From Pseudoalteromonas carrageenovora IAM 12662 (GTDB taxonomy: Bacteria > Pseudomonadota > Gammaproteobacteria > Enterobacterales > Alteromonadaceae), in assembly GCF_900239935.1 (NCBI RefSeq), contig NZ_LT965928.1:1673407-1737406 (forward strand): DNA of 64,000 nucleotides, in the 5' to 3' direction. Position 1 is the stretch's first letter; each line of letters opens with the position of its first letter. Of the stretch, positions 8,297 through 15,818 are shown in pieces. A program made the translations under genes and the position numbers. A model generated the notes under the pieces. It was given only the letters and a program-made list of their open reading frames with translations. It was not told the DNA's origin and made no database searches.

Positions 8297-8770
8297 GTGC
8301 TAGAACAGATAGAAAATTGGATTGACTCTACAAATTTAAAATACAGTAGTCAAAAAGTGAGTTGTGATAAATTCAGTAATGAATTTGATGGGTTTTATCC
8401 TACCGAGTTTTTAAAAAACGCATATTACGTTGTTGTAGACCAAATACCAAAGCCAGACTTTGTGGGTCTACGAGAAATGGGCCTAGGTGATTTTGTCGAT
8501 ATGGACGCGGCGGGTATAACGTATAAAAATACTTATTATATACTTCCCCACGTCGCTACTAATTTAAGGGTTCATTTTCATGAACTTGTTCATGTTGCGC
8601 AGTAGCTTGAGTTAGGCGCTGACGCATTTATGCATCGTTACATTAGTGAAATTCAACGTGTGGGATATCACCATGCTCCGCTCGAAAAGATGGCATACGC
8701 GCTTGACGAGCAATTTGCTAGTCGTGGTAAAAAAATAGATGTGCCAAAATATGTAAGTCATACGTTGTAA
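8297..8770 (+). pseudogene. HELVH zincin-like protein interrupted by an in-frame amber codon
   Basis: GTG start at 8297 with AGGGGA (8285-8290). The frame runs 102 codons to TAG at 8603-8605 and then continues open in the same frame for 54 more codons to TAA at 8768-8770. The stop falls right after HELVHVAQ (95-102), a zinc-metallopeptidase HExxH motif. The continuation LELGADAFMHRY supplies a Glu that could be the third zinc ligand. A TGG-to-TAG change (Trp after Gln) would explain it, since HELVHVAQW is a natural sequence. Without the tail the protein would lack half its fold, so it is called a pseudogene unless the stop is read through or is a sequencing error. Confidence 0.75.
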
Positions 8771-8797
8771 TTAGCGCTGAATTTTAAAGGAATTTAT

Positions 8798-9388
8798 ATG
8801 AACAAAACGTTAGGATGCTTTTTTACTTTAATGTGTATTGATGCACAAGCTGTCACGTTTGAAGAAAGTATAGTATCAGCCTTACTAGAGCGAACAAAAC
8901 ACAATATTACCTACGACGGGGCTTACCACTCAATTGCTTACCCTGGTGGTGATGTGCCTGAAAATATTGGGGTATGTACCGACGTTATAATCAGAAGTTA
9001 CAGAAAGTTAGGTATAGATTTACAAAAACGTGTACACGAAGATATGTTGCAAAACTTTGCATTGTATCCTTCTAAACGTATATGGGGTTTAACTAAGCCG
9101 GATAAAAATATAGACCACCGAAGAGTGCCTAATTTACAAACTTATTTTAAAAGACATGGGCACATGTTGAGTATCTCTGCTAACCCAGCAGATTATGAAG
9201 CTGGAGATATAGTTACATGGATGTTACCGGGCAATTTACCGCACATTGGTATGGTGATTGATGAGCACTCAAAAGAGACAGGCAATCCGTTTATAGTTCA
9301 TAATATTGGTCGAGGGCCCCAAAAAAGCGATATGCTTTTTAATTATAAAATTACAGGGCATTATCGATTCGTACCAGAAGGCTTTTAG
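8798..9388 (+). CDS. DUF1287-family exported protein
   Basis: 196-residue protein with a short signal peptide (1-18, cleavage after AQA). The conserved blocks of DUF1287 are visible: YPGGDVP (48-54), GVCTDVIIRSYRKLGIDL (58-75, with Cys60-Thr-Asp62), RRVPNL (108-113), GDIVTW (136-141), PHIGMVID (148-155) and VHNIG (167-171). Cys60 together with His149 and His168 resembles the Cys-His arrangement of NlpC/P60-type cysteine hydrolases, so a periplasmic peptidase or amidase activity is possible; this is inference. AAGGA at 8788-8792 supports the start. The gene is 27 bases behind the broken HELVH gene and may share its transcript. Confidence 0.85.
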   Translation: MNKTLGCFFTLMCIDAQAVTFEESIVSALLERTKHNITYDGAYHSIAYPGGDVPENIGVCTDVIIRSYRKLGIDLQKRVHEDMLQNFALYPSKRIWGLTKPDKNIDHRRVPNLQTYFKRHGHMLSISANPADYEAGDIVTWMLPGNLPHIGMVIDEHSKETGNPFIVHNIGRGPQKSDMLFNYKITGHYRFVPEGF

Positions 9389-9453
9389 CTAAGGCATTAA
9401 TATTTAACTTAAACTCTGTACTATAAATTTCCTCAAGCAGAATTTAAAAATGC

Positions 9454-9726
9454 TTATTTTAAACTAATACTTATATTACCATTGGGTTTACAGCAGCACA
9501 GCAGGATTTCACCTTCGCGTACAAAGGCTAAAGGCTCTTCGTTGTATTCAACATTACCTGTGAGTAAGGTCGCTCTACATGCTCCACAATAGCCTTCGCG
9601 GCATTGATACGCTACGTCTATTTTTTGGGATTCTAAGCACTGTAAAACTGAAGGGCAGCCAGTGGTAAATTCTATACACTGGCTGTTATCTGCAAGCGTT
9701 ATGCTTGCAGTGGGTTTGTCACTCAT
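9454..9726 (-). CDS. yfaE: 2Fe-2S ferredoxin of ribonucleotide reductase (YfaE-like)
   Basis: 90-residue plant-type [2Fe-2S] ferredoxin. Cluster ligands are Cys42, Cys47 and Cys50 (QCREGYCGAC) plus a Cys in LLCCCKP (77-79). In E. coli the YfaE ferredoxin maintains and repairs the diferric-tyrosyl cofactor of NrdB. Its ATG overlaps the nrdB stop by one base (TAATG), implying translational coupling and a shared operon nrdA-nrdB-yfaE. Length and position match E. coli yfaE. Confidence 0.92.
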   Translation of the reverse strand: MSDKPTASITLADNSQCIEFTTGCPSVLQCLESQKIDVAYQCREGYCGACRATLLTGNVEYNEEPLAFVREGEILLCCCKPNGNISISLK

Positions 9727-10856
9727 TATAAATCAAAGTCACCAAATTCTGAGGCATCTACTTGTGAATCAATTTGACCAACAAGGTATGAGCTAATTTC
9801 AGCTTCTTGTGGTGCTACTTGCACGTTGTCTGATACAAGCCATGAGTTGATCCATGGAATAGGGTTGCTGTTGTTATCAAACTGAGCAGGTAGGCCAATA
9901 GCGGTCATACGTGCATTAGTAATGTATTCAACATACTGACATAAAATGTGTTTGTTTAAACCAATCATAGAGCCATCTTTGAATAAGTACTCTGCCCATT
10001 CTTTTTCTTGCTCAGCTGCTTCTACAAACATTTTAATGGCTTCGTCGCGGCACTGCGCAGCAACAATCGCCATTTCTGGGTCGTCTTTGCCATCTTGCAT
10101 AATGTTTAAAATATGCTGAGTACCCGAAAGGTGAAGTGCTTCATCACGTGCGATTAGCTTGATGATTTTAGCGTTACCTTCCATTAATTCACGTTCAGCA
10201 AACGCAAACGAACATGCAAAGCTAACGTAAAAACGAATTGCTTCAAGAATGTTTACCGACATCATAGCAAGGTAAAGTTTCTTTTTAAGTTCGAATAAAT
10301 TAACAATAACTGTTTTACCGTTAATCTCGTGCTTGCCTTCGCCATATAGGTTGTAAAGCGATACAGAATTAATTAAATCATCGTAGTACGTTGTTACTGC
10401 ATCAGCACGCTCGCTGATTTTGTCATTACTCACAATATCATCAAAAATAAGCTCTGGTGATTGCGTTACGTTACGAATGATGTGCGTGTATGAGCGACTG
10501 TGAATTGTTTCACTAAATGCCCATGTTTCTATCCACGTTTCTAGCTCTGGAATAGATACAATAGGAAGTAGGGCAACGTTAGGCGATCGCCCTTGAACAC
10601 TATCAAGCAATGTTTGATATTTTAAGTTACTTAAAAATATGTGCTTCTCGTGATCTGGTAATGCTTGAAAGTCTAACCGGTCTTTACTTACATCTACTTC
10701 CTCAGGACGCCAAAAGAAAGACAGTTGCTTTTCAATTAACTTTTCGAAAATAGGGTATTTTTGTTGATCGTAACGCGATACGTTTACAGTTTGGCCAAAA
10801 AACATTGGCTCTTGCATTTGGTTATTATGATTACGGCTAAAAGTAGTATAAGACAT
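9726..10856 (-). CDS. nrdB: class Ia ribonucleotide reductase, beta subunit
   Basis: Radical-generating small subunit for deoxyribonucleotide synthesis; pairs with NrdA. 376 residues from ATG 10856 (MSYTTFSRN), the same length as E. coli NrdB; a GTG three codons earlier at 10865 is less likely. Visible diiron and radical features: [20 protein letters not shown] with the Glu and His ligands and the radical Tyr, [15 protein letters not shown], and [13 protein letters not shown]. The C-terminus keeps [13 protein letters not shown] and the acidic tail ending FGDFDL that contacts NrdA. Lies 66 bases behind nrdA and overlaps yfaE by one base. Confidence 0.97.
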   Translation of the reverse strand: MSYTTFSRNHNNQMQEPMFFGQTVNVSRYDQQKYPIFEKLIEKQLSFFWRPEEVDVSKDRLDFQALPDHEKHIFLSNLKYQTLLDSVQGRSPNVALLPIVSIPELETWIETWAFSETIHSRSYTHIIRNVTQSPELIFDDIVSNDKISERADAVTTYYDDLINSVSLYNLYGEGKHEINGKTVIVNLFELKKKLYLAMMSVNILEAIRFYVSFACSFAFAERELMEGNAKIIKLIARDEALHLSGTQHILNIMQDGKDDPEMAIVAAQCRDEAIKMFVEAAEQEKEWAEYLFKDGSMIGLNKHILCQYVEYITNARMTAIGLPAQFDNNSNPIPWINSWLVSDNVQVAPQEAEISSYLVGQIDSQVDASEFGDFDL

Positions 10857-10922
10857 GTTTATCACTCAAAAAACTATCAGAACAAAGCGGGCTAAACGCC
10901 CGCTTAAAATTAAAATCAGCAA

Positions 10923-13205
10923 CTATATTTTACACGCGCCGCCTGCACAATCGTCATCTTCGACTTCTGGCGTGTCGTCTTGTGCATCAGATGCACCATC
11001 GCGTGTATTATGGTAGTACAAGGTTTTAACACCTAATTTGTAGGCGCCTAGTAAGTCTTTTAATAAGACTTTCATAGGTACTTTACCACCTTCGAATTTG
11101 CTTGGATCATAATTAGTATTGGCCGAGATAGTTTGGTCAATAAATTTTTGCATTATGCCTACAAGTTGCAAGTAACCATCGTTTGATGGAATATCCCACA
11201 ATAGCTCGTAATTATCTTTCAAACGTTCGTACTCAGGCACAACTTGTTTTAAAATACCGTCTTTACTTGCTTTAACGCTAATGTGACCACGTGGTGGCTC
11301 AATACCGTTAGTTGCGTTAGAAATTTGCGACGATGTTTCTGATGGCATTAACGCACTTAGTGTTGAGTTACGCATACCGTGCTCTTGAATGCTCGCACGA
11401 AGTGAATCCCAATCTAGGTGAAGAGGTTCATCACAAATTTTGTCTAGGTCACGTTTGTACGTATCTGTTGGCATAATACCTTGAGAGTACGTTGTTTCGT
11501 TAAACTTAGGACATGCACCACGTTCTTTAGCAAGCTCATTAGACGCTTTCATTAAGTAATATTGAATCGCTTCAAATGTTTTGTGAGTTAGCGCATTTGC
11601 GCTGCCGTCTGAATAACGCTTACCGTTTTTAGCTAAGTAGTATGCGTAGTTGATTACACCTATACCTAACGTACGACGTCCCATAGTGGCATTACGTGCA
11701 GCCGGTACTGGGTAGTCTTGGAAATCAAGTAAGTTATCAAGTGCACGTACTGCAAGCTCAGCGAGTTCTTCAAGCTCATCAAGTGACTCTATTGCACCTA
11801 AGTTAAACGCAGATAGTGTACAAAGAGCAATTTCGCCTTCTTCGTCGTTCACGTTATTTAGTGGCTTAGTTGGCAATGCAATTTCTAAACATAAGTTAGA
11901 TTGGCGAATTGGCGCCACTTTAGAAATAAACGGGCTATGCGTATTACAGTGATCCACATTTTGTAAGTAAATACGACCTGTGCTCGCACGCTCTTGAGCA
12001 AACATTGAGAAAAGCTCAATTGCTTTAATACGCTTTTTACGAATTGAGTCGTCTTGCTCGTATTTAATGTATAACGCGTCAAACTCGTCTTGGTCTTCAA
12101 AGAAGGCGTCGTAAAGACCTGGTACGTCTGATGGGCTAAATAACGTAATGTAGTCGTCTTTAATTAAACGAGAATACATTAATTTATTAAACTGTACGCC
12201 GTAATCTAAGTGACGAACACGGTTGTCATCTACACCACGGTTATTTTTAAGTACGAGTAGGTTTTCTACTTCTAAGTGCCAAAGCGGGTAGAACAATGTT
12301 GCTGCGCCGCCGCGTACACCGCCTTGTGAACAGCTTTTAACCGCTGTTTGAAAGTGCTTGTAAAATGGAATACAACCGGTGTGGTATGCTTCGCCGTTAC
12401 GAATATGGCTACCTAGAGCACGAATACGACCTGCGTTAATACCAATCCCCGCACGCTGAGAAACGTATTTTACAATAGCTGACGACGTTGCATTGATTGA
12501 ATCAAGGCTGTCGCCACATTCAATAAGTACACAAGAGCTAAATTGACGAGTAGGCGTACGTACACCCGACATAATAGGCGTAGGCAATGATATTTTGAAC
12601 ATTGATACCGCATCGTAAAAACGTTTGATGTAATCAGTACGTGTTTCACGTGGGTAGTCAGAGAACAAGCTCGCGGCCACTAAAATATATAAAAACTGTG
12701 CACTTTCGTAAATTTCACCCGATACACGGTTTTGAACTAAGTATTTACCTTCAAGCTGTTTTACTGCTGCGTAGCTAAAGTTAAGATCGCGAGAATGATC
12801 TAGGTATGCATCTAGCTCGTCAAGCTCTTGCTCTGTGTAATCTACAAGTAAATGAGCGTCGTAGCGTTTGTCTTCAACCATTTTTGTTACGTGGTCAAAT
12901 AAACGTGGTGGCTCAAACTGACCATACGCTTTTTTACGTAAATGGAACACGGCTAAACGTGCCGCTAAGTACTGGTAATCAGGCGATTCTTTTGAAATCT
13001 GATCTGCAGCTGCTTTAATAATGGTTTCGTGAATATCTTTAGTACGAATACCGTCGTAAAACTGAATGTGTGATTTTAATTCAACTTGCGAAACCGATAC
13101 GTTTTTTAAACCTTCGGCGGCCCATTCAATAACGCGATGGATCTTATCCAGATCAAGAGGCTCTTTACGCCCGTCACGTTTGCTTACAGATAACTGTTGG
13201 TTCAT
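10923..13205 (-). CDS. nrdA: class Ia ribonucleoside-diphosphate reductase, alpha subunit
   Basis: Reduces ribonucleoside diphosphates to deoxyribonucleotides. 760 residues from ATG 13205 (MNQQLSVSKRDG), aligning with E. coli NrdA (761); the longer frame to 13265 has no support, while AAGGAA and AGG lie just before 13205. ATP-cone at about 5-95 for dATP inhibition; active-site cysteines in SSCVLIECGDS, NLCLEIALP and CTLSAFNLGA; tail DDDCAGGACKI carries the shuttle Cys pair. First gene of nrdA-nrdB-yfaE. The 1-kb upstream region holds NrdR and DnaA sites, listed separately. Confidence 0.98.
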   Translation of the reverse strand: MNQQLSVSKRDGRKEPLDLDKIHRVIEWAAEGLKNVSVSQVELKSHIQFYDGIRTKDIHETIIKAAADQISKESPDYQYLAARLAVFHLRKKAYGQFEPPRLFDHVTKMVEDKRYDAHLLVDYTEQELDELDAYLDHSRDLNFSYAAVKQLEGKYLVQNRVSGEIYESAQFLYILVAASLFSDYPRETRTDYIKRFYDAVSMFKISLPTPIMSGVRTPTRQFSSCVLIECGDSLDSINATSSAIVKYVSQRAGIGINAGRIRALGSHIRNGEAYHTGCIPFYKHFQTAVKSCSQGGVRGGAATLFYPLWHLEVENLLVLKNNRGVDDNRVRHLDYGVQFNKLMYSRLIKDDYITLFSPSDVPGLYDAFFEDQDEFDALYIKYEQDDSIRKKRIKAIELFSMFAQERASTGRIYLQNVDHCNTHSPFISKVAPIRQSNLCLEIALPTKPLNNVNDEEGEIALCTLSAFNLGAIESLDELEELAELAVRALDNLLDFQDYPVPAARNATMGRRTLGIGVINYAYYLAKNGKRYSDGSANALTHKTFEAIQYYLMKASNELAKERGACPKFNETTYSQGIMPTDTYKRDLDKICDEPLHLDWDSLRASIQEHGMRNSTLSALMPSETSSQISNATNGIEPPRGHISVKASKDGILKQVVPEYERLKDNYELLWDIPSNDGYLQLVGIMQKFIDQTISANTNYDPSKFEGGKVPMKVLLKDLLGAYKLGVKTLYYHNTRDGASDAQDDTPEVEDDDCAGGACKI

Positions 13206-13280
13206 TTGCCTGTATTCCTTGGGGATTATGTATTTTGACCAATGCTTTATACCTCGCAATAGCAAGGTACATACTCATTT

Positions 13281-13286
13281 ATTATA
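13281..13286 (-). promoter_or_regulatory. candidate -10 element for nrdA
   Basis: A perfect TATAAT on the minus strand 76 bases before the nrdA ATG. No good -35 lies 16-18 bases upstream, so activation from the upstream sites or a different start point is possible. Confidence 0.4.
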
Positions 13287-13327
13287 AGTTTCACCGTATT
13301 GGCGAATTTAATTGAATAACATTTGGC

Positions 13328-13372
13328 CACAATATCTGGTGTTGTTCAATTTAGAGATCACAAGATAGTGTG
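13328..13372. promoter_or_regulatory. NrdR operator pair A (proximal to nrdA)
   Basis: CACAATATCTGGTG (13328-13341) and CACAAGATAGTGTG (13359-13372) each match 12 of 14 core positions of the NrdR box (consensus acaCwAtATaTwGtgt). Their starts are exactly 31 bp apart, three helical turns, as known for paired NrdR boxes. The pair lies 123-167 bp before the nrdA ATG. Confidence 0.7.
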
Positions 13373-13623
13373 GTCTGAGTTGTTTTGCAAGGGACATAAT
13401 TGCCCCTGTTTGTGGATAACTTTGGGATAACGTAATTGTGTTAGTAGACACTCACCTTCGAACAATCATTTAAGTTGAAATATGTAAAAATCAACTAATG
13501 ATCTGCTAAATTTACGCAATTTGAAAATAAATTTCGACTGGTTTTTTTATCATCAAGCTTTGCGTAAAAACTAACACGATCACAATATATAGTGTTTATT
13601 AATTAACATAGCACTATATGTGG
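13371..13623. repeat. nrd regulatory direct repeat, copy 1
   Basis: About 250 bp matching 14028-14259 with roughly a dozen substitutions outside one poorly alignable stretch (13454-13492), where the copies differ by about 21 bases in length. Each copy carries one DnaA box and one NrdR box pair in the same order and orientation. Confidence 0.9.
13411..13419. promoter_or_regulatory. DnaA box upstream of nrdA, copy 1
   Basis: TGTGGATAA, the exact complement of the strong DnaA box TTATCCACA. TTGGGATAA follows at 13422-13430 as a weak second site. E. coli nrdAB is also controlled by DnaA boxes upstream of the promoter, so a similar link of dNTP supply to replication initiation is likely here. Confidence 0.75.
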
Positions 13624-13625
13624 CT
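13581..13625. promoter_or_regulatory. NrdR operator pair B
   Basis: CACAATATATAGTG (13581-13594) matches the NrdR core perfectly. CACTATATGTGGCT (13612-13625) is a weaker partner exactly 31 bp away. The pair lies about 376-420 bp before the nrdA ATG, inside repeat copy 1. Confidence 0.78.
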
Positions 13626-13709
13626 TCAGTGTACTACCTAAGTGAATTGTTTAGTGTTCATGGTAGAACGCTTTTATAAATGAAAAGCATAATTAGAGGT
13701 AAGATATAG

Positions 13710-13973
13710 AAATGGGCTAAAAGATAGCCCATTTAAATTTATACAAAGAGCATGCTGCTCAGTGTAATAATTTTAAAAATACCTATTATTACACTTTCTG
13801 ATATTTCTATAGATAAACTGAACTTCAACTTTAGTTATCCTAAATCTGAGTTTAGTCACTTGCCGATAATATAAGAATAAGATACGCTCAAACTTCCACA
13901 CTAGGGCGCTTTCCTAAAATTTTAGCAAGTGTCTTTGCTAACATCATATTCAAACCTTGGGTATGATGTTAGC
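13710..13973. other. spacer between the two nrd repeats with three strong hairpins
   Basis: The roughly 400 bases between the repeat copies hold no convincing gene but three inverted repeats: AAATGGGCTA/TAGCCCATTT (13710-13734), GTGTAATAAT/ATTATTACAC (13762-13794) and GCTAACATCATA/TATGATGTTAGC (13937-13973). The first could serve as a terminator for the minus-strand phosphatase transcript. No RNA family is recognised. Confidence 0.5.
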
Positions 13974-14027
13974 CCCTCCACCTAGTTGAAATATCAATTC
14001 CATCAAAGTGTTAATAAAACTTTAATG

Positions 14028-14259
14028 TGGTCTGAGTTGTTTTGCAAGGGACATACTTGCCCCTGTCTGTGGATAACTTTGGGATAATGTAATTATGTTA
14101 GTAGACGCTCACACATAAATGACAATTAAACTAATGATCTGCTAAATTTACGCAATTTGAAAATAAATTTCGACTGGTTTTATTATCATCAAGCTTTGCG
14201 TAAAAACTAACATAATCACAATATATAGTGTTTAATAATTAACATGGCACTATATATGG
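14028..14259. repeat. nrd regulatory direct repeat, copy 2
   Basis: Second copy of the 13371-13623 segment. Its right end contains the stop codon and last codons of the minus-strand HAD phosphatase gene; its left end begins inside what is NrdR pair A in copy 1. Confidence 0.9.
14068..14076. promoter_or_regulatory. DnaA box, copy 2
   Basis: TGTGGATAA, perfect DnaA box complement, at the equivalent position of the second repeat; about 860 bp before the nrdA ATG. Confidence 0.6.
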
Positions 14260-14261
14260 TT
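14217..14261. promoter_or_regulatory. NrdR operator pair C, overlapping the phosphatase gene end
   Basis: CACAATATATAGTG (14217-14230) is a perfect NrdR core; CACTATATATGGTT (14248-14261) starts 31 bp further and contains the TAG stop codon (14250-14252, minus strand) of the phosphatase gene. Confidence 0.7.
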
Positions 14262-14930
14262 GAATCCATCAATCGGACTTTGCCAGTTAAAGTTGGCATT
14301 CCAGCTAACAGCTTCGTCAATGCTAGGTACATAGCCCCAAAGTGCTGTGGCGGTATGCATACCTGCAGCTTTGCCTGCTTGAATGTCACGCTGTGCATCG
14401 CCAACGTACAAGCAGCGTTTAGGGTCTACCCCCATCAGCTTTGCACTATGTATAAGTGGTAAAGGTGAGGGTTTAGCCTCAGCTAAAGTATCGCCACTGA
14501 TCACAACACTTGCATCTTTTAAAGCGGGAATAGCAGCCACTAAAGGATCAGTTAAAAAGCCGGGCTTGTTAGTCATGATCCCCCATTTGATCTTTTTATG
14601 AGAAAGCGCAATAAGTAGTGGTTCTATACCAGAAAAACAAACGGTTTGATTTGCTATGTTTGCAGCATACTCATCAACGAGCTGTTTTATAAGTGTGCTT
14701 TGTGCTTGCTCAGGCCATAACGTTTTAAAACCAGCTTCTAATAATGCACCAGCACCGTTAGAGGCAGCAGGGCGATAAACATCGCTGGTTACTTCATCTA
14801 CGCCTTGCGAGCGAAGTACAGCATTCAAAGCAGCGCCTAAATCATCTGCGGTATCAAGAAGCGTACCGTCTAAGTCAAATAAAAACGCATCGTAATTTAC
14901 AAGTGAAGTGGGGGTTTGAGAGCTAGCCAT
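14250..14930 (-). CDS. HAD-IA phosphatase, Gph/MupP type
   Basis: 226-residue phosphatase. HAD motifs: DLDGTLLDTADDLG (motif I, with both Asp), MTNKPG (motif II), KPSPLPL (motif III Lys) and GDAQRDIQAG (motif IV). It belongs to the phosphoglycolate phosphatase group. In Pseudomonas the gene next to ubiG and gyrA is mupP, which removes phosphate from N-acetylmuramic acid 6-phosphate in cell-wall recycling, so MupP is as likely as Gph; the sequence alone does not decide. It starts with a one-base overlap (TAATG) behind ubiG. Its last codons and stop lie in duplicated nrd regulatory DNA. Confidence 0.88.
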   Translation of the reverse strand: MASSQTPTSLVNYDAFLFDLDGTLLDTADDLGAALNAVLRSQGVDEVTSDVYRPAASNGAGALLEAGFKTLWPEQAQSTLIKQLVDEYAANIANQTVCFSGIEPLLIALSHKKIKWGIMTNKPGFLTDPLVAAIPALKDASVVISGDTLAEAKPSPLPLIHSAKLMGVDPKRCLYVGDAQRDIQAGKAAGMHTATALWGYVPSIDEAVSWNANFNWQSPIDGFNHI

Positions 14931-15640
14931 TAAGCTAACTTCTCAAAATGAAGTATGTAATTAACGCTTACATCTGTATTTAGTGTGTATTGCTTTGAAA
15001 ACGGGTTATACGTTAATCCTGCACTTGCACGCACTTTTAATCCAGCTTGCTCTGCCCATACGATTAATTGCGCAGGCTTAATAAACTTTTTATGGTCGTG
15101 CGTACCTTCTGGTACCATTTTTAGCAGCTTTTCAGCGCCAACAATGGCATACAAGTAAGACTTAGGTGTTTTATTAAGGGTAGAGAAAAAAACGTCTGCG
15201 CCTGGTTTAGCAAGCTCTGCTACAGCATGAATGATAGAGGCAGGGTCGGGCACGTGCTCTAACATTTCCATACAGGTAATCACGTCAAAGCGTTCAGGAT
15301 GCTGTGACGCAAATTCTTCGGCAGGTACTTTTATGTAATCTACATTTACACCTGTTTCTAAACTGTGTAATTTGGCAACAGTTAAGGGCTCTTGCCCCAT
15401 GTCTATGCCTGTTACGTTTGCCCCCATACGCGCCATACTTTCACTGAGTATGCCGCCACCGCAACCTACGTCGAGTGTTTCTTTGTCGAATAGGCCTTGA
15501 GTTTTATTAGCTATAAAGTCTAATCGTAATGGGTTAATTTCGTGAAGAGGTTTAAACTCCCCATCTTGGTCCCACCAACGCTCTGCGATGGCTTCAAATT
15601 TTGCTATTTCTGCGTGATCTACATTTTGATGTTCGGTCAT
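14930..15640 (-). CDS. ubiG: ubiquinone biosynthesis O-methyltransferase
   Basis: SAM-dependent methyltransferase that carries out both O-methylations of ubiquinone synthesis. 236 residues from ATG 15640 ([16 protein letters not shown]), matching E. coli UbiG; GAGGAAG lies 8 bases upstream, and the longer frame to 15742 adds an unrelated extension. SAM motif [18 protein letters not shown], post-motif [12 protein letters not shown], and [11 protein letters not shown] are all conserved. Divergent from gyrA, as in many gammaproteobacteria, and coupled to the downstream phosphatase. Confidence 0.97.
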   Translation of the reverse strand: MTEHQNVDHAEIAKFEAIAERWWDQDGEFKPLHEINPLRLDFIANKTQGLFDKETLDVGCGGGILSESMARMGANVTGIDMGQEPLTVAKLHSLETGVNVDYIKVPAEEFASQHPERFDVITCMEMLEHVPDPASIIHAVAELAKPGADVFFSTLNKTPKSYLYAIVGAEKLLKMVPEGTHDHKKFIKPAQLIVWAEQAGLKVRASAGLTYNPFSKQYTLNTDVSVNYILHFEKLA

Positions 15641-15818
15641 AAAATACTTCCTCGTCAATCTGAGGCCATTATATAGGGCTAAATTGATAAATCGCAAAGT
15701 TTTGCGCCTGTAAATCCAAATTAATTGTGATAGCATGGTCACTTAGAAATAATAACAAATACTCTTGGCGCCTAATACCGGGTTGCAAAGAGCTGATACT
15801 GAAGGAATGTGATATCAA

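Noticed and set aside
13206..13265. Extended N-terminus of NrdA to 13265
   Set aside because: The extra 20 residues do not align with NrdA, and a good ribosome site precedes the ATG at 13205.
13371..14259. Insertion sequence causing the nrd repeat
   Set aside because: No transposase, terminal inverted repeats or target duplication could be seen at the repeat ends.
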